DNA of 54,508 nt from Thermosipho affectus. Its GTDB lineage: Bacteria > Thermotogota > Thermotogae > Thermotogales > Fervidobacteriaceae. Below, in pieces: positions 1 through 7,979 of the stretch. The translations under genes were made by a program, and so were the position numbers. The notes beneath the pieces were generated by a model. The model was not told where the DNA came from, did no database searches, and saw only the letters and a list, made by a program, of their open reading frames with translations. The stretch spans positions 1 through 54,508 of the forward strand of contig NZ_LBFC01000010.1 in the NCBI RefSeq assembly GCF_001990485.1, written 5' to 3'. Positions within the stretch are counted from its first letter, which is position 1. Each line of letters starts with the position of its first letter.

Positions 1-168
1 TTTATCTAACTTGCTAGATTTGTTCCTTTTTTTAGGCTTCCCCTGATATCCTTCCCAATATTTCTTTACTGTCCTTCTGTCTATCCCGTATATCCTGGCT
101 AATTCAGAAAAATTCGGTCTCAAATCCATCCCCCTTAACATTTCCAAATGTTGTTTGACTTTTTCCAT
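1..168 (-). CDS. istA: IS21-family transposase IstA, N-terminal fragment (truncated by window edge)
   Basis: Translation from the ATG at 168 gives 56 residues starting MEKVKQHLEM and continuing without a stop to the window edge. Residues about 18-40 (RPNFSELARIYGIDRRTVKK) form a helix-turn-helix typical of the IstA N-terminus, which binds the element's ends. The DDE catalytic domain and the partner ATPase IstB would lie further left and cannot be seen. A GGAGGG ribosome site lies just upstream, inside a hairpin. The family call rests on the HTH and the IS-like terminus; another HTH transposase or a resolvase-type protein is less likely. Confidence 0.65.
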   Translation of the reverse strand, partial: MEKVKQHLEMLRGMDLRPNFSELARIYGIDRRTVKKYWEGYQGKPKKRNKSSKLDK

Positions 169-172
169 TTTT

Positions 173-201
173 GGTATCCCTCCTTCCATTGGAAGGATAC
201 C
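173..201 (-). promoter_or_regulatory. Inverted repeat covering the transposase ribosome-binding site
   Basis: On the plus strand, GGTATCC (173-179) plus TTCC (184-187) pair with GGAAGGATACC (191-201), leaving a 3-nt loop and a 4-nt bulge. In the transposase mRNA this hairpin contains the GGAGGG Shine-Dalgarno just upstream of the ATG at 168. Such a hairpin could keep translation low when transcription enters the element from outside, as known for some other IS elements. The structure is visible; the function is inferred. Confidence 0.5.
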
Positions 202-266
202 ATTTATGTACAATTTTGTTCATTTTTATTTTCCTCTTTTTGGCCATTTGTATTTTACCATTTACA

Positions 267-298
267 CATTCTATAGAAACAACCTCATCTCCTTTTAG
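267..298 (+). other. Short remnant of CRISPR leader between IS end and first repeat
   Basis: Only about 32 bp separate the putative IS end from the first repeat. The array's degenerate repeat is at the right end, so the leader side is on the left. CRISPR leaders are usually around 100 bp or more, so most of this leader appears displaced by, or lies beyond, the inserted element. Confidence 0.45.
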
Positions 299-1023
299 GT
301 TTAGAACATACCTATGAGGAATGGAAACCACCATTCATGTCCTGAAAAACAAATAGATGATATACCCAGTTTAGAACATACCTATGAGGAATGGAAACTG
401 AATCAATTTCATCATTTATTCTTAGTTTAAAAGGTGTTTTTGTTTAGAACATACCTATGAGGAATGGAAACTCTTTTCTTGCGAAGGGGCATATTACACC
501 TTCAATTCTTACGTTTAGAACATACCTATGAGGAATGGAAACTAAAAATTCTTCAATTGTTATACCATCAATTTCATACTCGTTTAGAACATACCTATGA
601 GGAATGGAAACTAAATTCCACGGCGTTGGTGGTGCTGCCGATATGTCTAAGTTTAGAACATACCTATGAGGAATGGAAACGAGTATAGTGCCGCCTGCGT
701 AGAAGATAATTAGCCGAACTTAGTTTAGAACATACCTATGAGGAATGGAAACGGTTTACACACCCCCGCAAAATAAGATGCTCGTTATTTCGTTTAGAAC
801 ATACCTATGAGGAATGGAAACAAACTATGAATACTACTCCATCTTGTGGTGCTGGGTTTAGTTTAGAACATACCTATGAGGAATGGAAACCAAATTGCAT
901 GCCAGAAAAATAGTACTCCTCTAATTGTTTAGAACATACCTATGAGGAATGGAAACAATTCCTCAATATGATATACCTTGGGTAAATATTTAAGTTTAGA
1001 ACATACCTATGAGGAATGGAATT
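299..1023 (+). CRISPR. CRISPR array, 11 repeats of 30 bp and 10 spacers
   Basis: Ten identical 30-bp repeats start at 299, 369, 442, 513, 582, 651, 723, 792, 861 and 927. They begin GTTTAGAACATACC and end GAGGAATGGAAAC. An eleventh (994-1023) has TT in place of the final AC. Spacers are 40, 43, 41, 39, 39, 42, 39, 39, 36 and 37 bp, all different. The ATGGAAAC 3' end matches the usual 8-nt 5' handle of type I-B or type III crRNAs, and the degenerate repeat marks the leader-distal end, so transcription should run left to right. No cas gene is in the window, so the effector must be encoded elsewhere. Open frames crossing the array are artefacts of the repeat. Confidence 0.98.
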
Positions 1024-1076
1024 CAAAGGGAAATGATAGATATCATTTCACATAATTTGAAAAGAATATACAAAAA

Positions 1077-1110
1077 AAACATCAAAATTCCATGATGTTT
1101 CGATTTTTTT
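1077..1110 (+). terminator. Bidirectional terminator downstream of the CRISPR array
   Basis: AAACATCA (1077-1084) pairs with TGATGTTT (1093-1100) around an 8-nt loop and is followed by CGA and seven T (1104-1110). The other side carries a run of A, so it could also work on the minus strand. Its position 54 bp past the last repeat suits ending the pre-crRNA. Confidence 0.7.
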
Positions 1111-1125
1111 CTAAAAAAATGCACA

Positions 1126-1172
1126 GAAACAAAACAGCATGACTTTGGTAGAATATCAAAGCCATGCTGTTT
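1126..1172 (-). terminator. Terminator of the amino-acid ABC transporter operon
   Basis: AAACAGCATG (1132-1141) pairs with CATGCTGTTT (1163-1172), and CTTTG (1143-1147) with CAAAG (1157-1161). On the minus strand the stem is followed by TTTTGTTTC. It lies about 25 bp past the stop of the ATP-binding subunit gene at 1196. Confidence 0.75.
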
Positions 1173-1195
1173 AAAAGTAAATCTAAAATTGCGAA

Positions 1196-1921
1196 TTATT
1201 TTAATATATGTCTTAAAAATTCTTTTGTCCTCTGATTTTTTGGTTCTTTAAAAATTTCTTCTGGTTTTCCTTCCTCTGCTATAACTCCTTTGTCCATGAA
1301 GATTATCCTATCTGCTACTTCTCTTGCAAATCCTATTTCGTGTGTTACCACTATCATTGTCATACCAGATTTTGCAAGATCCTTCATTACCTCTAAAACT
1401 TCACCTACAAGTTCTGGATCAAGAGCAGATGTAGGCTCGTCAAATAACATAAGCACGGGATCCATCATTAATGCCCTTGCAATGGCAACCCTTTGTTTTT
1501 GACCACCTGACAAATTATCTGGATAATATTCTATCTTTTCACTCAAACCCACCCTATCTAGCAAACTCTTTGCCTTTTCTACTGCCTTTTCTTTTGGCAT
1601 CTTTAAAACCTTTGTAGGTGCAAGGATCAAGTTTTCCAAAACAGTCATATGTGGAAATAAATTAAAGTGCTGAAAAACCATACCAATTTTTGTTCTTATT
1701 TCGTTGATACTCTTATCTTTTTCTATTTTTTTTCCAAGAAAAATTATCTCACCCTTTTGATAATCTTCCAAATGATTTATACACCTCAAAAAAGTACTCT
1801 TTCCACCGCCACTTGGACCAATTATTACTATAGTCTCTCCTTTTTCAACCCTTAGATTCACACCCTTTAATACCTTTAACTCTCCAAAACTTTTATGCAA
1901 ATCTCTAACTTCCAAAATCAT
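1196..1921 (-). CDS. glnQ: Polar amino-acid ABC transporter, ATP-binding protein (GlnQ type)
   Basis: This 241-residue protein is the ATPase that powers import of a polar amino acid through the permease encoded just upstream. Visible motifs are Walker [10 protein letters not shown] (35-43), the Q-loop at Q84, the signature LSGGQ (137-141), Walker B ending in D161-E162, and the H-loop H194. The length is normal for GlnQ/HisP/ArtP proteins. The ATG overlaps the permease stop by 4 bp (1918-1921), which suggests translational coupling. It is the last gene of a three-gene operon closed by the hairpin at 1126-1172. The substrate (glutamine, arginine or another) cannot be told from sequence alone. 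Confidence 0.93.
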   Translation of the reverse strand: MILEVRDLHKSFGELKVLKGVNLRVEKGETIVIIGPSGGGKSTFLRCINHLEDYQKGEIIFLGKKIEKDKSINEIRTKIGMVFQHFNLFPHMTVLENLILAPTKVLKMPKEKAVEKAKSLLDRVGLSEKIEYYPDNLSGGQKQRVAIARALMMDPVLMLFDEPTSALDPELVGEVLEVMKDLAKSGMTMIVVTHEIGFAREVADRIIFMDKGVIAEEGKPEEIFKEPKNQRTKEFLRHILK

Positions 1922-2568
1922 GCTATCTCCATCCTTTTTTCTACAACCCTTACAATTCTAGATATTGTAAACGTCATCACAAAATAGATTATCGCTATAC
2001 CAAAGTATATGGAAAATGTTTGAAAGGTTCGTGTTATCACAAATTGACCACGCCTCATAAGTTCGGTAACTCCAATTATAGATGCAAGCGAACTATCTTT
2101 TGTTAGTGTGATAAATTCATTTCCAAGGGCTGGTAAAATGTTTTTAAAAGCTTGAGGAAGTATAATATACCTCATAGTTTGAAAATGGGACATTCCAAGG
2201 GATCTTGCAGCTTCATACTGCCCCTTTGGTATAGATTGTATACCAGCTCTAACTATCTCTGCAATGTATGCACCACTGTTTAAACCTAAAGCTACAATTG
2301 CTGCTGGATATGCTTCAAGTTGTATTCCAAGTTGCGGTAGTCCAAAATAAACTATAGATATTTGAACTAAAAGAGGTGTCCCTCTTAAAAATTCAACATA
2401 AACAGTTGATGGTATATTAATTACCTTCAATTTGGATAATCTACCCATACCAATAAATGTTCCAAGAATCAATCCAATTAAAACTGAAAAAAAAGTGAGT
2501 TTTAAGGTATCCCAAGCTCCCAAAAGCAAAAATGGTAAATTTTCTAAAACAACCTCTATTGCTTCCAT
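1918..2568 (-). CDS. glnP: Polar amino-acid ABC transporter, permease (HisM/GlnP type)
   Basis: The 216-residue membrane protein forms the translocation pore of the importer. The N-terminus ([19 protein letters not shown]) starts the HisM/GlnP transmembrane domain. The ATPase-coupling EAA loop is visible as [20 protein letters not shown] around residues 138-157. Several hydrophobic segments fit the usual five-helix layout, and the length is standard. It is followed with a 4-bp overlap by the ATPase gene and preceded 12 bp away by the binding-protein gene, the normal binding protein-permease-ATPase order. A single permease gene implies a homodimeric pore. Confidence 0.93.
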   Translation of the reverse strand: MEAIEVVLENLPFLLLGAWDTLKLTFFSVLIGLILGTFIGMGRLSKLKVINIPSTVYVEFLRGTPLLVQISIVYFGLPQLGIQLEAYPAAIVALGLNSGAYIAEIVRAGIQSIPKGQYEAARSLGMSHFQTMRYIILPQAFKNILPALGNEFITLTKDSSLASIIGVTELMRRGQFVITRTFQTFSIYFGIAIIYFVMTFTISRIVRVVEKRMEIA

Positions 2569-2580
2569 TATTTTCCCCCT

Positions 2581-3318
2581 TTAGAACCACTTTTCAACTA
2601 AAATATCATATGGACTTTTAAACATATTTGAAATAACACTGTTGACAAAATCTAACAATTCTTTGTTTCCTTTTTTTACTCCAATACCGTATTTTTCCCC
2701 TGTATCTATCACAGAAGAAATCAAGAATTTTTGGAATTTCTTTACATACGCATTAGCCACTGCCTCATCTAAAACTACTGCATCAACACGTTTGTTTTGA
2801 AGTTCAAGAAACGCATCTGTAAATTTTTGAAATCTTGTAACTTTTATTCCTTTAATCTTGGAAACCACCAAATCACCTGTTGTTCCCAATTGAACAGCAA
2901 CCTTTTTCCCTTTCAAATCCTCAAGTGATTTTGGAGAGAAATTCTCACCTTTTCTTACAACTATCGATTGGTTAGCGTTAAAATACGGAATAGAAAAGTC
3001 AATCACTTTCGCCCTTTTATTTGTTATCGTCATACCCGCAATTATTAAATCAATCTTATCAGACATAATCGCAGGAATAAGTGAATCAAAAGGAAGATTT
3101 AATATTTTAAGTTCAACTCCAAGCTCACTTGCTACCTTTTTTGCAATGTCAATATCAAAACCTACAATATTGTTATTTTGATCCACAAATTCAAATGGTG
3201 GAAAGGTAGGTTCCGTACCAACAATTAAAATTCCCCTTTCTTTTATCTTCGATAAACTTGCTGTAAAAAACACTGAAACTATAAAAACAATAAATAAAAC
3301 AGCGACCAACTTTCTCAT
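2581..3318 (-). CDS. Amino-acid ABC transporter, substrate-binding protein
   Basis: This 245-residue periplasmic binding protein captures the amino acid. Residues 1-20 (MRKLVAVLFIVFIVSVFFTA) are a signal peptide without a clear lipobox cysteine. The mature part has the SBP family 3 pattern: GTEPTFPPFEFVD near the ligand site, GFDIDIAKKVA, and later VAVQLGTTGD. I chose the ATG at 3318 over a longer frame from 3417: it follows GGAGGGGATAGT and opens directly into the signal peptide, whereas the extra 33 codons would cross the likely promoter region. It is first in the operon. A weak TTATTT/TAAAAT promoter may lie upstream, after the neighbouring operon's terminator. Confidence 0.92.
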   Translation of the reverse strand: MRKLVAVLFIVFIVSVFFTASLSKIKERGILIVGTEPTFPPFEFVDQNNNIVGFDIDIAKKVASELGVELKILNLPFDSLIPAIMSDKIDLIIAGMTITNKRAKVIDFSIPYFNANQSIVVRKGENFSPKSLEDLKGKKVAVQLGTTGDLVVSKIKGIKVTRFQKFTDAFLELQNKRVDAVVLDEAVANAYVKKFQKFLISSVIDTGEKYGIGVKKGNKELLDFVNSVISNMFKSPYDILVEKWF

Positions 3319-3390
3319 ACTATCCCCTCCTTTTTGTAATACTTGGTAATTTAATTTTAACACATTTAACCTAAAAATAACATGATATGA

Positions 3391-3424
3391 TAAAAAAAAT
3401 ACGGAGTGATAACTCACTCCGTAT
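3391..3424 (-). terminator. Terminator of the plsX-glmS operon
   Basis: An 11-bp perfect stem (ATACGGAGTGA at 3399-3409 with its complement at 3414-3424) and a 4-nt loop are followed on the minus strand by eight T (3399-3392). It starts 9 bp after the glmS stop codon. Confidence 0.9.
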
Positions 3425-3432
3425 TTATTATC

Positions 3433-5238
3433 TTACTCAACTGTAACACTTTTTGCTAAATTCCTAGGTTTGTCCGGATCATATCCCCTCATATCCGCAA
3501 TTAAATATGCAAACAATTGAATCACTGGAGAAATCGTGAGTGGATACATATCATCAGGACTATCAGGAACGTATATAATATCATCTACTATCTTTTCCAG
3601 TTCTTTGTTGCTCTCGTTTGTAATCGCAATTATTCTAGAATTTCTTGCCTTTGATTCTTCTATATTACTCTTTGTTTTTTCAAACAAATTATCTTTTGGT
3701 GCTATTGCAAACACCGGGAAAGTTGGATCAAGCAACGCTATTGGTCCGTGTTTTAACTCCCCGGCAGGATACGCCGTTGCATTTATATAACTTATTTCTT
3801 TTAACTTTAGCGCTCCTTCAAGTGCTGTTGGATAATTTATCCCGCGTCCAATATACATAAAGTGATGATAATTTTTGTAATACGATGAAATTTCTTCAAG
3901 ATCTATATTGTTTAGAATTTTTCTAAAAATCTCAGGTGCCTGCTTTAAAAACTCAAAATCTCTTTGAAGTTCTTCATTCCAAATTCCTTTCATTCTTAAC
4001 AGGTGCATACCTAAAATATAGAGCACTATAAGTTGATTAACGTAAGTTTTCGTAGCAGCCACACCGATTTCAGGACCTGCATTCATAAATACAGTAACAT
4101 CACTTTCCCTTGTAATAGTAGAGCCAACTACATTTGAAATTGAAATAACTTTTGCACCTTTTCTCTTAACAAGCCTTACCGATTCAAGCGTGTCTGCAGT
4201 CTCTCCAGATTGGGATATAGCAATAACAAATGTATTATCATCTACATGTATATTCCTATACCTAAATTCAGACGCAACATCCACTTCTACATCTATATTT
4301 GAATGTTTTTCAACAAAATATTTAAATACAAGACCTGCATGATAACTAGTACCACACGCCACAAGTTTTATTTTTTCAACCCTTTCAACGTTGAATTCCT
4401 TTAATTCATTTAAAACAGGTCCTTCAAGTGTTACCCTACCCACAAGTGCACTTTCTATTGCTTCTGGTTCCTCCATTATTTCTTTTAACATAAAATGTTT
4501 GTACCCGCTTTTTTCAGCAGATGTTTCATCCCAATCTATATGGTATACTTTTCTTAAAACTACGTTCCCACCTAAATCAGTTATTTTATATTCTCCATCC
4601 TTTAAAAGCACCACATCTCCATCTTCCAAAAAGACCACATCTTTTGTATAACGCAAAATAGGTGTAACATCCGATGCAAGCACAACTTTTTCTTTTCCTC
4701 TTCCCAAAACAAGCGGACTTCCTTTGCGTGCAGCTACAAGCATATTACTAAAATCAGAATGCATAACCACAATCGCGTATGCACCCTTTAAAAGCTTTAT
4801 AGCATCTAAAACCGCTATATATAAATCTCCTTTAAAGTGTTCTTCAATTAAGTGTGCTATAACCTCTGTATCTGTATCCGATTTAAAAACATGACCCTTT
4901 GACTTTAACATTTCTCTTAATTCATAGTAATTTTCAATTATTCCATTATGTACTATGGCGATTTTACCCGTACAATCCGTATGCGGGTGTGCATTTATAT
5001 CATTTGGAATCCCATGCGTTGCCCATCTTGTGTGTGCTATTCCAATTGACGTCTTCTTTTGAGGTATCTTTGATTTTAAATTTTTAATTTTACCTATGGA
5101 TTTCTGTATTGATATCTTTCCGTTATCGTAAAATGCAACTCCTGCTGAGTCATATCCTCTGTATTCAAGTTTTTGCAAATCTTCGACAAGCTCTTTTAAA
5201 TTAAATTCAGTTCCCACTATCCCTACTATTCCACACAT
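3433..5238 (-). CDS. glmS: Glutamine--fructose-6-phosphate aminotransferase (isomerizing)
   Basis: The 601-residue enzyme makes glucosamine-6-phosphate from fructose-6-phosphate and glutamine, the first step toward UDP-GlcNAc for peptidoglycan. It starts MCGIVGIVG, so Cys2 (after Met removal) is the N-terminal nucleophile of the glutaminase domain, with GYDSAGVAF and HTRWATHG following. Two SIS sugar-isomerase domains fill the C-terminal half (AISQSGETADT, GRGINYPTALEGALKLKE), ending in the conserved DPDKPRNLAKSVTVE tail. GAGGAGG stands 9 bp before the ATG, which lies within the end of plsX (32-bp overlap). It closes the DUF177-rpmF-plsX-glmS operon. No glmS ribozyme is expected, because the start lies within plsX. 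Confidence 0.97.
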   Translation of the reverse strand: MCGIVGIVGTEFNLKELVEDLQKLEYRGYDSAGVAFYDNGKISIQKSIGKIKNLKSKIPQKKTSIGIAHTRWATHGIPNDINAHPHTDCTGKIAIVHNGIIENYYELREMLKSKGHVFKSDTDTEVIAHLIEEHFKGDLYIAVLDAIKLLKGAYAIVVMHSDFSNMLVAARKGSPLVLGRGKEKVVLASDVTPILRYTKDVVFLEDGDVVLLKDGEYKITDLGGNVVLRKVYHIDWDETSAEKSGYKHFMLKEIMEEPEAIESALVGRVTLEGPVLNELKEFNVERVEKIKLVACGTSYHAGLVFKYFVEKHSNIDVEVDVASEFRYRNIHVDDNTFVIAISQSGETADTLESVRLVKRKGAKVISISNVVGSTITRESDVTVFMNAGPEIGVAATKTYVNQLIVLYILGMHLLRMKGIWNEELQRDFEFLKQAPEIFRKILNNIDLEEISSYYKNYHHFMYIGRGINYPTALEGALKLKEISYINATAYPAGELKHGPIALLDPTFPVFAIAPKDNLFEKTKSNIEESKARNSRIIAITNESNKELEKIVDDIIYVPDSPDDMYPLTISPVIQLFAYLIADMRGYDPDKPRNLAKSVTVE

Positions 5239-6208
5239 CTTTTATTGCCTCCTCAATTTTTGAGGTCAACGAAATTTCTATACCTTGTTTTGCAACCTTT
5301 AGTGCGTGATATATTGCAACTTCATCCGAATTTCCGTGGGCTTTAACCACAATTCCATTCACTCCTACAAAAAATGTTCCACCATATTTTCTCGGATCCA
5401 ATTTTTCTTTTAACTTGTTAAAAACGGGTTTCATAAGAAGTGCGCCAAGTGCGGAAATTACATTCTTTTTTATGTTTGACTTTAAAATTTCAATTATTAG
5501 TTTTGCAGAACCTTCCATTGTTTTCATGGCAATATTTCCATGAAAACCATCTGCAACCACAACATCTACCTTTCCCATGTTTATATCATTTCCCTCAATG
5601 TTTCCTTTAAAACTTTCTCCAAATTTTTCTCTCAAGAGTCTAAAAGCTTCTTGCTCTTTTTTTGTGCCTTTATTTTCCTCAGTTCCTACATTTAATAAAC
5701 CAACCTTAGGATTTTTTATCCCCATAAATTTTGCATATTCAACGCCCATTATAGCAAATTGCAAAAGTGTAAATGGTTTAACATCAATATTAGCACCCGC
5801 ATCTGCAAGTATGCAAAAACCATCCTTTGTAGGAATTGGCACGGCAAGTGTAGGCCTTTCTATTCCTTTTATCCTTCCTACAACAAATGTAGCACAAGCT
5901 AGTAGTGCACCTGTGTTCCCCGCACTTACAACTGCGTCCACTACGTTATCTCTCACCAATTTACAACTTTGATACATAGTACTATTTTTGCGTCTTATAG
6001 CTTCTGTGGGTTTTACATCCATGGGCAGATAATCTTCCACAACAACCTTTCTACAATTACTTGGAAGGGAAATTTCCTTAAAATTTTTCTCTATACCCAC
6101 CAAGTAAAGTTCAACATCTGGATTATCTTTTGCAAAAGCCAAAGCGCCAGCCACGATCTTCGCTGGCGCAAAATCACCACCCATTAAATCAATAGCTATT
6201 TTTTTCAT
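5207..6208 (-). CDS. plsX: Phosphate acyltransferase PlsX
   Basis: The 333-residue enzyme converts acyl-ACP to acyl-phosphate, feeding PlsY and membrane phospholipid synthesis. The N-terminus MKKIAIDLMGGDFAP is the family hallmark, and VSAGNTGALLA and GFHGNIAMKTMEG are further conserved stretches. Length is normal. It sits 2 bp after rpmF and overlaps glmS by 32 bp. The rpmF-plsX pairing is common in bacteria; having glmS instead of fab genes next joins lipid and cell-wall precursor supply in one transcript. Confidence 0.96.
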   Translation of the reverse strand: MKKIAIDLMGGDFAPAKIVAGALAFAKDNPDVELYLVGIEKNFKEISLPSNCRKVVVEDYLPMDVKPTEAIRRKNSTMYQSCKLVRDNVVDAVVSAGNTGALLACATFVVGRIKGIERPTLAVPIPTKDGFCILADAGANIDVKPFTLLQFAIMGVEYAKFMGIKNPKVGLLNVGTEENKGTKKEQEAFRLLREKFGESFKGNIEGNDINMGKVDVVVADGFHGNIAMKTMEGSAKLIIEILKSNIKKNVISALGALLMKPVFNKLKEKLDPRKYGGTFFVGVNGIVVKAHGNSDEVAIYHALKVAKQGIEISLTSKIEEAIKDVWNSRDSGN

Positions 6209-6210
6209 AG

Positions 6211-6393
6211 TTATTCTGCAACTTCAAAAATTTGTTTCTTACCATAGTGTCCGCAGTTCAAACAAACCCTGTGTGGAAGTTTCGGTGCACCACAATTTGG
6301 ACAAACAGATACGGGTACGGAAAATGCTTTGTAGATTTTTGCCCTCTTGTGATGGGTTCTACTTCTTGACCTCTTTTGCTTTGGTACTGCCAT
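6211..6393 (-). CDS. rpmF: 50S ribosomal protein L32
   Basis: A 60-residue basic protein starting MAVPKQKRSRSRTHHKRA, the classical L32 beginning. It has a zinc ribbon, CPNCG at 32-36 and CLNCG at about 44-48, so it is the Zn-binding (C+) form. It lies 18 bp after the DUF177 gene and directly before plsX, the usual context. The C-terminal GKKQIFEVAE tail matches the length of many bacterial L32 proteins. Confidence 0.97.
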   Translation of the reverse strand: MAVPKQKRSRSRTHHKRAKIYKAFSVPVSVCPNCGAPKLPHRVCLNCGHYGKKQIFEVAE

Positions 6394-6411
6394 GAAAAAT
6401 CCCTCCCTTGA

Positions 6412-6960
6412 TTAATTATTGCTTAATTTTTCCTTTAACTTCAAAAGTTTTTCAAATCTAGGGTCTATCGAAAACTCTTCCATTTTTTCACACTTGTGAT
6501 CCGGATGTAAATTTAAATTTTCACCACAATACTGGCACAAACCTTTACAATTTTCATCACACACAAAAACATCAGGAGCACTTACAACAAGTGCTTCTAT
6601 TATTCGCTCTTCAAGGTCTATTACTTCTCCTTTGTAGTATATCACATTTTTTAGATTTTCTATTTCAGAATCTTTAAAATTTGGTTCACTTTCTAAATCG
6701 TATATTCCCTCTATTGTTCCTTCAAGTTCTAAAATAGATGTTTCAAGGCACCTATCACAAGGTCTTTCGATCTTTCCCTTCACTACTCCACCTACTATTA
6801 TTGTGTTGTCTGTATAAACTATAGAGATTTTCACGTGAAATACGTTATCTATTACTTTGTAAGTTCCAGTGTGCAAGTTAATAGTCTCTGTATAATAATC
6901 ATCTTCTATTTTCATATGTCTTTTTGCTATAATATCTTTTACTTTTATTTTCCAAATCAT
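6412..6960 (-). CDS. YceD/DUF177 family protein
   Basis: A 182-residue protein of the DUF177 family, almost always encoded just before rpmF; in plants and E. coli the family has been linked to 23S rRNA maturation. The CxxC-containing motif around residue 78 (ERPCDRCLE) and the cysteine-rich segment near residues 140-160 (CDENCKGLCQYCGENLN) suggest metal binding. The ATG at 6960 follows GAGGTGAT. It is the first gene of the operon and is divergent from the lytic transglycosylase gene, with 48 bp between the two start codons. The role in ribosome assembly is inferred from family and context. Confidence 0.88.
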   Translation of the reverse strand: MIWKIKVKDIIAKRHMKIEDDYYTETINLHTGTYKVIDNVFHVKISIVYTDNTIIVGGVVKGKIERPCDRCLETSILELEGTIEGIYDLESEPNFKDSEIENLKNVIYYKGEVIDLEERIIEALVVSAPDVFVCDENCKGLCQYCGENLNLHPDHKCEKMEEFSIDPRFEKLLKLKEKLSNN

Positions 6961-6988
6961 TTAAATCACCTCTAATTTATGGTATCAT
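6960..6988 (+). promoter_or_regulatory. Possible promoter of the 14-gene plus-strand run
   Basis: TTTAAA (6960-6965), a 17-bp spacer and TGG-TATCAT (extended -10, hexamer 6983-6988) lie just ahead of the AGGAGGG ribosome site of the first gene. The -35 is weak and the leader would be very short. Confidence 0.4.
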
Positions 6989-7008
6989 ATTTAATTAGGA
7001 GGGATTCT

Positions 7009-7968
7009 ATGAAAAAAGCATTTTACGTTTTTCTATTAATAATTGCATCAAATCTATATGCCTTTATGCTAGATCCTTTGAATTATATTACCAAATCTAA
7101 CCTTGGTTTGCAAGTACAATTTTATAACAACGCGGGAAAAATATCCATATACACCCCTTATGTTTACAAAATTGTTTCATACAATACATTTACCGACACC
7201 ATGCGATTTCCAGAAATAGTCAAAGGACTAGCATATATAGAATCTGGTTTTAACATACATGCCCTTTCAAATATCGGTGCAATGGGGGTTGCTCAATTCA
7301 AGGCAAATGCGGCATTAGATTATGGGGTAAACAACGCATGGAACCCAAAGCAAGCGCTTCTTGGTGCTGATAGAATGATAAGGTTCTATTACCAAAAATA
7401 TCAAGATATATATACTGTTTTGGCGATATACAATATTGGAGAAACAAACTACAAAAAAGGAAAATATCTAGATGCGGGAAAAAACTACGCAAGAAAAGTA
7501 ATCTCTGCTTCAAGGAAAATTAGCAGAAATACAAATTTGTACGATAGATATGTGTTATACTTACAAAGTGGTTTCTTAAACGAAAGTACAAATACTTCGT
7601 TTTTTGAAATTGGTAGTATTTTTGATTATCTAGGAATTATTTACTTTGATATATCTTCAAAGTTAATCATCCAAGAGAATAACTATCCTATAGAAATTGG
7701 TGGAAAGTCTTATTTTAGATTAGATCATTTTTCGTCAATTGTTTTCGGATATAATTTAAGGTATAATATTAATATATCAATTGGTCCCATTTTAGGTTAC
7801 TCGCACTTTGAACCTGTCGGCACAAATTATGAGTTATCTTATGATTTTTCAAAGGGATTTAGTTTAAAAAATTTCCAATTTGAAGTGGGATACGGGAATA
7901 AGTATTGGCGTATTGGCCTTGGTTTTGATCCAGACTTTGAAAACTTTTATCTTAGATTTCTATACTGA
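7009..7968 (+). CDS. Lytic transglycosylase (SLT domain) with C-terminal beta-rich region
   Basis: This 319-residue secreted protein probably cleaves peptidoglycan glycan strands. Residues 1-18 are a signal peptide (MKKAFYVFLLIIASNLYA). The SLT-type domain follows, with the catalytic glutamate in YIESGFN (about 70-76), then IGAMGVAQF (the family's GLMQ block) and LAIYNIGETNY (AYNAG block). The last 120 residues lack the SLT fold and look like alternating beta-strands ending in RFLY, as in outer-membrane barrels. The ATG at 7009 follows AGGAGGG, so an in-frame start 30 bp earlier was rejected. It heads a long operon and lies 11 bp before fliF, which suggests a role in letting the flagellar rod through the wall. 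Confidence 0.82.
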   Translation: MKKAFYVFLLIIASNLYAFMLDPLNYITKSNLGLQVQFYNNAGKISIYTPYVYKIVSYNTFTDTMRFPEIVKGLAYIESGFNIHALSNIGAMGVAQFKANAALDYGVNNAWNPKQALLGADRMIRFYYQKYQDIYTVLAIYNIGETNYKKGKYLDAGKNYARKVISASRKISRNTNLYDRYVLYLQSGFLNESTNTSFFEIGSIFDYLGIIYFDISSKLIIQENNYPIEIGGKSYFRLDHFSSIVFGYNLRYNINISIGPILGYSHFEPVGTNYELSYDFSKGFSLKNFQFEVGYGNKYWRIGLGFDPDFENFYLRFLY

Positions 7969-7979
7969 GGTGATATTCC

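Larger units (their letters stand above)
1..266 (-). mobile_element. IS21-like insertion sequence, terminal part (runs off left edge)
   Basis: The stretch holds the first 56 codons of an IstA-like transposase pointing off the left edge, preceded by about 100 bp of non-coding DNA. Read on the minus strand, the putative terminus begins TGTAAATGG near 266 (or TGTG at 268). TGT/ACA tips are usual for the IS21 family. Three copies of CCATTT (200-205, 244-249, 258-263, plus-strand reading) resemble the multiple short internal terminal repeats of that family. The exact border is inferred, because the other end and any target duplication lie outside the window. Confidence 0.6.

Noticed and set aside
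104-334. 76-codon minus frame across the IS end and first CRISPR repeat
   Set aside because: It spans the IS terminus and a repeat, has no ribosome site and no recognisable domain; the real IS frame is different (start at 168).
464-688. 74-codon plus frame within the CRISPR array
   Set aside because: It is built from repeat translations (LEHTYEEWK repeated) and spacers.
5100-5238. glmS-type ribozyme
   Set aside because: The glmS start lies inside plsX with its own ribosome site, leaving no leader for the ribozyme.
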